Assembly: GCA_938009115.1 (NCBI GenBank)
Contig: CALLHZ010000082.1
Location: forward strand, 1-21,792
Source: an uncultured Clostridia bacterium
GTDB lineage: Bacteria > Bacillota > Clostridia > Peptostreptococcales > Anaerovoracaceae
DNA length: 21,792 bases
Reading direction: 5' to 3'
Positions 16,486 through 21,792 of the stretch are shown in pieces; the first letter of the stretch is position 1, and the number at the start of each line of letters is the position of its first letter. The notes beneath the pieces are model-generated. The model made no database searches and was not told the origin of the DNA. It saw nothing but the letters and a program-made list of their open reading frames with translations. Made by a program: the position numbers and the translations under genes.

Positions 16486-17136
16486 ATGAAAAAGGTAATC
16501 ACAGAGTTGGTGTTTGTGCTCGACAAGAGTGGTTCGATGGCAGGGCTGGAGGGTGATACCATCGGCGGGTACAACGCCATGCTCGAAAAACAGAAGGCCG
16601 TCGAGGGCGAGTGCCGTATCACAACAGTACTGTTTGACAACAATTATGAGCTGCTCCACGACAGGCTCGATATCAGAGCGGTGGGCCCCATGACGGAAAA
16701 AGAATATTTCGTCGGTGGATCGACGGCGCTGCTGGACGCTATCGGCAGGACGATCAGCAAGATCGGAAACGTGCAAAAGCATACGGCCGAAGGCTACCGG
16801 GCAGACAAAGTGCTTTTCGTCATCATCACAGACGGTGAAGAGAATGCAAGCCGGGAATATTCCGCGGAGAAAGTAAGGGCGCAGATCGAACGGCAAAAGG
16901 AAAGGTATGGATGGGAATTTATTTTCCTTGGCGCGAACATCGATGCGGTAGAGGCGGCCGGCAGATTTGGGATCAACGCCGACCGGGCCCAAACCTACCA
17001 TGCTGACAGCCAAGGCGTAGCCCTCAACTTTGATGCGGTCGGAGAAGCTGTCACTTCATATCGTATGTGCGCTGTTGTGCCGGAAGACTGGAGCGACAAG
17101 ATCCGAAAGGATTACGACAAGCGCACGGGACGATGA
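16486..17136 (+). CDS. VWA domain protein, stand-alone and cytoplasmic
   Basis: A 216-residue protein that is almost entirely one von Willebrand factor A domain. The MIDAS metal site is complete: D13-x-S15-x-S17 in LDKSGSM, T80 in GGSTALLD, and D116 in ITDGEEN. There is no signal peptide, TM segment or sortase motif, so it should act in the cytoplasm, probably as a metal-dependent protein-interaction module like TerY-type stress proteins. Residues 142-175 (WEFIFLGANIDA) form the last strand and helix. The AGGAGG site lies eight bases before ATG. It is co-oriented with the macrodomain/HTH gene and probably works with it; the function is not established. It ends 13 bases from the convergent ridA stop with no terminator between. 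Confidence 0.9.
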   Translation: MKKVITELVFVLDKSGSMAGLEGDTIGGYNAMLEKQKAVEGECRITTVLFDNNYELLHDRLDIRAVGPMTEKEYFVGGSTALLDAIGRTISKIGNVQKHTAEGYRADKVLFVIITDGEENASREYSAEKVRAQIERQKERYGWEFIFLGANIDAVEAAGRFGINADRAQTYHADSQGVALNFDAVGEAVTSYRMCAVVPEDWSDKIRKDYDKRTGR

Positions 17137-17149
17137 TTGATAAGATTTA

Positions 17150-17599
17150 TTATTCAGGGCGTTCTTCTGTGGCTGATACCAGGGCCATCAGCTGGATCTC
17201 CACCGGGGCATCCCCCGGCAGCGAATGAACGCCGATAGCCGCACGGCTGCCGATCCCGGCATCGCCCAATTGTTCGTACAAATATTCTGATGCCAGATCT
17301 GCAAGCCTGGCATGGGCGGTATAGCCTTCTTCCGCATTGATGTAGACCGAAAGAGACAAGATCTGTTCGAGCTGTTCATTCTCTTTCAACCTATTGACGG
17401 CCGCTGTCAGCGCGTTGGCGGCGGCCTGCCGGACCGCTTGCCGATAGGTTTCCGGCGGCTCATCGATCTTTACTTTTCCGGCAAGGACCAATTCACCGTT
17501 TTTTCGCGGCGTCATACCGGCAGTACAGATCAGATCACCGGCTCTGGTCGCCGGCACATAGTTGCCCTGGGGAATGGGGTTGGTGTTTTGATGCGTCAT
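17150..17599 (-). CDS. RidA (YjgF/YER057c/UK114) family protein
   Basis: A 149-residue Rid-superfamily protein; classical RidA, a 2-imino acid deaminase that protects PLP enzymes, is about 125-130 residues, so this is a slightly longer member. The residue equivalent to RidA Arg105 is present as R119 in GSRAAIGVHSLP, and E134 follows in PVEIQLMAL, so imine deaminase activity is plausible. The ATG at 17599 gives the family N-terminus (MTHQ, then GNYVPATRAGDLICTAG). Its ribosome binding site (AAGGA, 11 bases away) is weak and the frame continues further upstream into sulP. It lies 31 bases downstream of the sulP stop on the same strand, so it is probably co-transcribed and translated at a lower level. 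Confidence 0.87.
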   Translation of the reverse strand: MTHQNTNPIPQGNYVPATRAGDLICTAGMTPRKNGELVLAGKVKIDEPPETYRQAVRQAAANALTAAVNRLKENEQLEQILSLSVYINAEEGYTAHARLADLASEYLYEQLGDAGIGSRAAIGVHSLPGDAPVEIQLMALVSATEERPE

Positions 17600-17630
17600 T
17601 TCAGATTCCGTCCTTAGTATGGTTATCCTT

Positions 17631-19274
17631 CTAATTATGCCAATGGTGAGGCCGGTTGTGGGCCAGCACTTTGTCCACGCTCCAATAAAAGCTGTGTTCG
17701 CCGAGCAACTCAGTGATCCCGGACCGGTCAAAAATTTTCTTCGCATCCTGGGAAAGGCCGCAAATGATGACATCCATTTTATTCTTCTTTAACCCCTCGA
17801 TCACATCGAGCATGGCCTGGGCGCCGGAAACATCCAAGTGGGAGGCGCCCCGCATGGAAAAGATCACGGTATCGAAACGGTCATCGACCATATAGGCGAC
17901 ATCTTCGATGCTTTGTGTATTGGTGAATATCACGGGTCCTGTAATGTAGATCACACAGGTTTTTTTATAACGGGAGATCAGGTCATGGTCGGTGAGGCCG
18001 GCCCGCCCGACATCGATGATTTCCAGACTGACATTATTTTTGGAAAGACGCATGGCAAGAAGGACCAATCCGACGAACACGCCGACCAGAATGGCCACGG
18101 CCAGATCGAAGAGGATCGTCGCCAGCATGGTGACCAGGAATTTCAGGATCGCGCCTTTAAATTTCCTGGAGAAGATATATTGAATGGCCGCCCATTCATT
18201 CATGCGCCAGGCGGTCACCAGGAGTACACCAGACAGGGCGGAGAGGGGGATCGCCGACATGACAGGCGCCAGGAGAAGCATGGAGATCAACAGTCCGACG
18301 GCGTGGAAAATACCCGTCAGCCGGGTCTGGGCGCCGGATTTTATGGCGACGCTGGTTCTGGCGATGGCCGCTGTCGCCGGGATCCCGCCGAAAAAGGGCA
18401 GAATGAGATTCCCAAGACCCTGAGCGATGAGCTCCTGATTTCCGTCAAGCCGCTTGCCCGTCATGCGCCCGGCGCTGGCGCCGCAAAGGAGACTCTCGAT
18501 CATACCCAGCACCGCGATGCTGAAGGCTGGCGGCATGAGGCCTGCGATCTGGTCTAAAGACAAGCCGGAGAGCTTGAGGCGTTCGGCCGGCAGCAGCGTT
18601 CGCGGGATCTCCCCGATCGTATTCACGGGCAGATCGGCAAAAATCGCGATCGCTGTGGCAGCGATGATGCCCAGCAGCGATGCGGGGATCACGGCATTCC
18701 ATTTTTTCGGAAAAAACAGCATCAGCGCAATAACGAACAGCCCGATTCCCATGGCATACAGGTTTGGCGCCGTTCCGCCCTCGAAATACCCCGCGATTTT
18801 TTCCAGGGCAGTTTCGCCTGTGGTCTCGATCCCCAAAAAAGCGCCGATTTGGCCCAGCGCGATGATAAGAGAGATCCCGGAAGTGAATCCCGTGATCACG
18901 GGCGCGGGGATGAAAGAGGTCAACTTTCCCAGTCGGAAGATGCCGGCAAGCAGCAGGATCAGTCCTGCAATCATCGTCGCTGCAAATACGCCCTGAAGCT
19001 CATATCTTGCGATAACGGGGATCAGTACCGCCGCCATGGCGCCGGTCGGACCTGAAATCTGATAAAACGCGCCGGAGAATGCCGTGATGACAAGACCCGC
19101 GACAATGGCTGTGATCAGCCCTGCTGAAGCGTCCGCTCCGCTGCTGATGCCGAAGGCCAGCGCCAGGGGCAGCGCTACTGCCGCTACAGTGAGGCCTGCC
19201 ATAAGATCCTTGGACAGTTTTTTTGAATCGTAACCTTTAAATTCTTCTCTGAGAATCGATCGATATCCGGGCAA
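17631..19274 (-). CDS. SulP (SLC26) family anion transporter with STAS domain
   Basis: A 547-residue inner-membrane transporter. The SulP signature region AGLTVAAVALPLALAFGISSGAD (26-48) and SGPTGAMAAV (about 74-83) lie in the 14-TM UraA-like core. The C-terminal STAS domain (about 440-540) has HLDVSGAQAMLDVIEGLKK, with the conserved Ser of the DxSG loop. Family members carry sulfate, bicarbonate or C4-dicarboxylates; the substrate is not evident. The start codon is TTG at 19274, supported by AAGGAGG six bases upstream; the next in-frame ATG would delete the conserved N-terminal helix. A consensus-like promoter lies 39 bases further up, and ridA follows on the same transcript. Confidence 0.94.
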   Translation of the reverse strand: MPGYRSILREEFKGYDSKKLSKDLMAGLTVAAVALPLALAFGISSGADASAGLITAIVAGLVITAFSGAFYQISGPTGAMAAVLIPVIARYELQGVFAATMIAGLILLLAGIFRLGKLTSFIPAPVITGFTSGISLIIALGQIGAFLGIETTGETALEKIAGYFEGGTAPNLYAMGIGLFVIALMLFFPKKWNAVIPASLLGIIAATAIAIFADLPVNTIGEIPRTLLPAERLKLSGLSLDQIAGLMPPAFSIAVLGMIESLLCGASAGRMTGKRLDGNQELIAQGLGNLILPFFGGIPATAAIARTSVAIKSGAQTRLTGIFHAVGLLISMLLLAPVMSAIPLSALSGVLLVTAWRMNEWAAIQYIFSRKFKGAILKFLVTMLATILFDLAVAILVGVFVGLVLLAMRLSKNNVSLEIIDVGRAGLTDHDLISRYKKTCVIYITGPVIFTNTQSIEDVAYMVDDRFDTVIFSMRGASHLDVSGAQAMLDVIEGLKKNKMDVIICGLSQDAKKIFDRSGITELLGEHSFYWSVDKVLAHNRPHHWHN

Positions 19275-19312
19275 CGGTATCCTCCTTGCTTGCGAACAGA
19301 TGCCAACGAGAA

Positions 19313-19341
19313 ATTATAACGCCAATCATCTTTCCAGGCAA
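19313..19341 (-). promoter_or_regulatory. Promoter of the sulP-ridA unit
   Basis: On the minus strand TTGCCT and TATAAT are separated by 17 bases, with a perfect -10. Transcription would start about 30 bases ahead of the TTG codon. Confidence 0.72.
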
Positions 19342-19509
19342 CGGTTTCTTACCGGCGAAGAGGGTTTCGACAGGAAATCTCTGCTTTTCGGGGCGTTTGG
19401 GGCTACCGTTGGGGCCGGCCGCCCCCCATTGATGCACGGAGCCGGTATGCTGTAGGAGTCCATACAGGCTTTCGGAAAGCAGAGCGGTCAGGAGGCGGCC
19501 CGTTTTACG

Positions 19510-19815
19510 ATGATGATAGAACACTTGATTTGTATTTTCAGCACGTCCGCTTTGGTCTTTCTGTGGTTCCGCATCGTAAAAAAAGAGTTGCAGGAAAAAC
19601 GGGATATGACAGAAGGCGCGCGAATACAGCTGGCGGCGAGCCGGGAGCGGTACATGAACGCCAGGGGTCCGGAAGAAATGGAACAATCCCAGGAGATTTT
19701 CCGGCGCAGCCTTGACATCTATGAGCAGTCCGTGGAGATCTACAACAGGTTTCTGAAAAAGCCGTTGAATTTCCTGCCGGGACGTCTTCAGGGATTCTCC
19801 CGGATCGAACGATAA
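19510..19815 (+). CDS. Small membrane-anchored protein, LemA-like C-terminus
   Basis: A 101-residue protein with one N-terminal hydrophobic segment (about 5-20, ending in WFR), then a charged amphipathic helical region (22-78) rich in Glu, Arg and Gln, likely a coiled coil facing the cytoplasm by the positive-inside rule. The C-terminus VEIYNRFLKKPLNFLPGRLQGF resembles the YN..., FP..., GF ending of LemA proteins, although LemA is about 185 residues; this is a resemblance, not a firm assignment. AGGAGG is present but 14 bases before the ATG, further than usual. A strong terminator follows directly, which supports it as a real gene. No clear plus-strand promoter is visible in the 235 bases between it and sulP. 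Confidence 0.68.
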   Translation: MMIEHLICIFSTSALVFLWFRIVKKELQEKRDMTEGARIQLAASRERYMNARGPEEMEQSQEIFRRSLDIYEQSVEIYNRFLKKPLNFLPGRLQGFSRIER

Positions 19816-19845
19816 AAGCGGCACCGTTCGGTGCCGCTTTTTCTT
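19814..19845. terminator. Intrinsic terminator between small ORF and crp-like gene
   Basis: AAAGCGGCACC (19815-19825) and GGTGCCGCTTT (19830-19840) form a perfect 11-bp stem with a GTTC loop, followed by TTCTTTT. The stem's A-run overlaps the stop codon of the small gene. It probably also serves the minus-strand regulator gene. Confidence 0.92.
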
Positions 19846-19857
19846 TTGCGAAAATTC

Positions 19858-20553
19858 TTAAATTTCCAGATACGTTCTCAGTTTATCTTCGTCCACGATC
19901 CGGAAAGTGTTGCGGTGAAATTCGATGATCCCTTCGTCCCGCAGGCGGCCAAGTTCCCGGGACATGGAGGGCCGGGAAACGTTGAGAAAGTCCGCCAGCT
20001 TTTCTTTGTTCATGGGCACGTGAAAAGTGGAGGATCCGTTCAATACTTTCTGCTCCAGAAGGAATTTGCTCAATTTCCCGTTGATGGTCTTCAGCATCAG
20101 GTATTCGATCTTCCGGTTCATGTCGCAGGCTTTTCGGGCGATGACCCGAATCATGTTGGAAAGGATCGTCTTGTGGAATACGCAGGCTCGCTCACATACA
20201 TCGACGATACGCTCTGGATGAACGACGAGGACAGTGCAATCCGTGAGCGCCTGATGGGACATGGGCCATCGATTGAGTCCGCAGAAAGCCATGGCTTCTC
20301 CGCAGACATCGCCCACGCCAAACAGGTTCACAACAGACCGGCTCCCATCGTAAGTTTCCCGGACGATAGCGGTTTCTCCCTCCATCACGATATATACACC
20401 GCTGAAAGGGGAGCCCATGCGGGCAATGTACTCATTTCTGTTGAAGTGAAGGATCCTGGACTCCAGACAACCCATGACATGGGGCATATCGCTTCTTTCG
20501 ATCCCGCGAAACAGCGTGGATTTGGCCGCGATCTCGATATATTTTGTATCCAT
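19858..20553 (-). CDS. Crp/Fnr family transcriptional regulator
   Basis: A 231-residue regulator. An N-terminal cyclic-nucleotide-binding-like beta barrel (about 15-125) includes GVYIVMEGETAIVRE and FGVGDVCGEAMAF. A long dimerisation helix (125-170) and a winged HTH (183-225) with the recognition helix SRPSMSRELGRL follow. The Arg-Ser pair that contacts cAMP in CRP is not found after GEAMAF, and there is no N-terminal Cys cluster as in FNR, so the signal is unknown. ATG at 20553 has GGAGGT four bases upstream; the open frame extends further upstream through the intergenic region but without a site. It is divergent from the NADH dehydrogenase-like gene, which is its most likely target along with itself. 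Confidence 0.93.
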   Translation of the reverse strand: MDTKYIEIAAKSTLFRGIERSDMPHVMGCLESRILHFNRNEYIARMGSPFSGVYIVMEGETAIVRETYDGSRSVVNLFGVGDVCGEAMAFCGLNRWPMSHQALTDCTVLVVHPERIVDVCERACVFHKTILSNMIRVIARKACDMNRKIEYLMLKTINGKLSKFLLEQKVLNGSSTFHVPMNKEKLADFLNVSRPSMSRELGRLRDEGIIEFHRNTFRIVDEDKLRTYLEI

Positions 20554-20561
20554 TTCTACCT

Positions 20562-20579
20562 CCGTATCCCGGGATACGG
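20562..20579. promoter_or_regulatory. 18-bp palindrome at the crp-like gene start
   Basis: CCGTATCCCGGGATACGG is a perfect inverted repeat immediately upstream of, and sharing bases with, the GGAGGT ribosome binding site of the regulator. Position and symmetry suit an autoregulatory operator, or an RNA hairpin limiting translation. Confidence 0.55.
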
Positions 20580-20659
20580 GATTTTGCCGGACAGATGTTT
20601 TATAATCAGCACGCTTAGGGAATGACCGATAAGAAATTATTGAATATATGAGCAGTGTT

Positions 20660-20693
20660 GTCAAGAAAAAGCAAAGGAACTGTGCTTTTTGAC
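20660..20693 (+). promoter_or_regulatory. Inverted repeat upstream of the NADH dehydrogenase-like gene
   Basis: GTCAA-gaa-AAAGCA (20660-20673) can pair with TGCTTTTTGAC (20683-20693), giving 11 bp with a 3-base bulge and a 9-base loop. It ends a few bases before the AAAGGAG ribosome binding site. It could be an operator or an RNA element; the absence of a free T-run argues against a terminator. A TATAAT at 20601-20606 is a candidate -10 without a good -35. Confidence 0.4.
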
Positions 20694-20708
20694 CAAAGGA
20701 GATTGCAG

Positions 20709-21746
20709 ATGAGCCATAAAATTGTTGTTATCGGAGCGGGTTATGCCGGCGTGCTCGCCGCGAAAAAACTGGACCGCCGCCTGAAGAAGGAAGATGTCGA
20801 TATCACGATCATCGACAGGAATTCTTACCATACGATGCTCACAGAGCTTCACGAAGTGGCTGCCAACCGTGTTCCGGAGGATCACGTCCGGATCAGCATC
20901 AAGAAGATTTTCGCCGGTCGCCGCGTCCATGTGGCTCTGGACGACATCCAGACCGTGGATTACGACAACAAGACAGTTGTGGGAACCGTGACGAATTATC
21001 CCTATGATCACCTCGTAGTCGCCTGCGGATCCAAACCTACTTTCTTTGGCACCCCCGGAGCCGAAGAGAATGCGTATTATCTTTGGTCTTACGATGACGC
21101 CGTCTGGCTGAAGCATCATATCGTGGAAGTTTTTAAGGATGCGGCGTCAGAGAAGGATCCAGCGCTTCGCAAGCAGCTGCTCACTTTTTATGTGGTGGGT
21201 GCCGGCTTTACCGGCGCTGAAATGGTTGGCGAACTGGCCGAATGGGTTCCCGCTCTTTGCGCCGAACATGAAATCGAGCGCAGCGATGTGCGGATCGTCA
21301 ACGTGGACATGCTGGACCGGGTGGTCCCCACGTTCCCGGAACGCCTGTCGGTCAAAGTGGAGCGGCGTCTCCGCAAGATGGGCGTGGAAGTCAAGCTGAA
21401 AACCGGTGTGGCGGCCGTCGCGGCAGATCATATCGAGCTCAAGCAGGGCGAGACCGTCTTCAGCGATCCGACCTCTACCGTCATCTGGACAGCGGGCGTA
21501 GAAGGCGCGGAGGTGGTATCGCGCCTGAAAGATCTCAAGATGATGGGACGCAAGAGGCTTCAAACCGATGAGTACCTCAGGGCAGAAAGCCGCAGCGATA
21601 TTTACGTGGCGGGGGACAACATTTTCCATTTGCCGGAAAATCAGTCGATGCCGGTTCCTCAGATGGTCGAAAATGCAGAGCAGAGCGCCGAGGTCGTGGC
21701 GCATAATATCGTCGCGGACATCACCGGGAAGGGCATGCCGAAAAAG
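20709..21746 (+). CDS. Type II NADH dehydrogenase-like flavoprotein, 3'-partial
   Basis: The visible 346 residues form a two-dinucleotide-binding flavoprotein. The FAD Rossmann motif is GAGYAG (9-14), VACGSKPTFFG (104-114) follows, and a second Rossmann motif GAGFTGAE (164-171) is for NAD(P)H. VIWTAGVEG and VAGDN (300-304) complete the FAD site, and VPQMVENAEQSAEVVAHNI matches the region before the C-terminal membrane helices of NDH-2. Such enzymes oxidise NADH and pass electrons to quinone or other acceptors at the membrane face without pumping protons. The C-terminal anchor is missing because genomic sequence stops at 21746; the following in-frame codons are sequencing adapter. AAAGGAG lies seven bases before the ATG. 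Divergent from the Crp/Fnr-type gene. Confidence 0.92.
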
Positions 21747-21792
21747 AGATCGGAAGAGCACACGTCTGAACTCCAGTCACGAGTGGATATCT
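21747..21792 (+). other. Illumina TruSeq adapter contamination
   Basis: From 21747 the sequence is AGATCGGAAGAGC and continues as the standard TruSeq read-1 3' adapter for 34 bases to 21780. Then comes the 8-base block GAGTGGAT (21781-21788), which I recall as TruSeq index 23, and ATCT, the start of the constant P7 part. It is library-construction DNA, not genome. In frame it adds RSEEHTSELQSR to the flavoprotein, a known artefact peptide in protein databases. Confidence 0.99.

Noticed and set aside
19237..19824. A 195-codon minus-strand frame between sulP and the crp-like gene
   Set aside because: It overlaps the sulP start, its promoter and the small plus-strand gene, shows no recognisable domain, and would run across a terminator.
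20435..20553. FNR-type iron-sulfur Cys cluster in the Crp/Fnr regulator
   Set aside because: The first 40 residues contain only one Cys (C29), not the spaced set FNR requires.

Overview
The window looks like one contig (or contig end) from a mid-to-high-GC member of the Bacillota, most likely an anaerobic clostridial lineage. The evidence is a SAM-I (S-box) riboswitch in front of metK, strong AGGAGG-type ribosome binding sites, a YtvI-like AI-2E protein, the secA-prfB order, and a macrodomain/VWA pair of a kind I associate with Clostridia. No single gene fixes the species. I see no insertion sequence, phage gene, integrase or CRISPR array.

Layout. Positions 2-808 hold the 3' part of an M20 metallopeptidase gene cut by the contig start. 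A shared terminator follows. A minus-strand cassette (869-4870) encodes two tandem paralogous M20D amidohydrolases and a BCCT-family transporter, which suggests uptake of a quaternary-amine or related solute together with intracellular amide hydrolysis. A divergent intergenic region (4871-5196) carries two promoters and a full SAM-I riboswitch with terminator and antiterminator for metK. Downstream on the plus strand come aspartate kinase, a class I/II aminotransferase, secA, prfB (RF2, with a programmed +1 frameshift at CTT TGA C), an AI-2E/YtvI-like membrane protein and a HAD phosphatase. These are tightly packed and end at a strong terminator (14825-14854). The metK, lysC and aminotransferase genes put methionine/SAM and aspartate-family metabolism next to core secretion and translation genes.

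The next part holds a cold-shock protein gene (minus strand) and tRNA-Thr(CGT) with a good promoter. Then come a macrodomain protein with an HTH-like C-terminus and a stand-alone cytoplasmic VWA protein. In the macrodomain the Asp of the MacroD-type GGVD loop is Cys. This two-gene unit is my best candidate for a poorly described system. Convergent to it is a SulP anion transporter/RidA pair. A small membrane-anchored protein (19510-19815) follows.

The right end has a Crp/Fnr-type regulator divergent from a type II NADH dehydrogenase-like flavoprotein. The regulator gene carries a perfect 18-bp palindrome against its ribosome binding site. The flavoprotein gene is not closed by real sequence: the last 46 bases are Illumina TruSeq adapter plus an index, so the contig should be trimmed at 21746 and the gene treated as 3'-partial.
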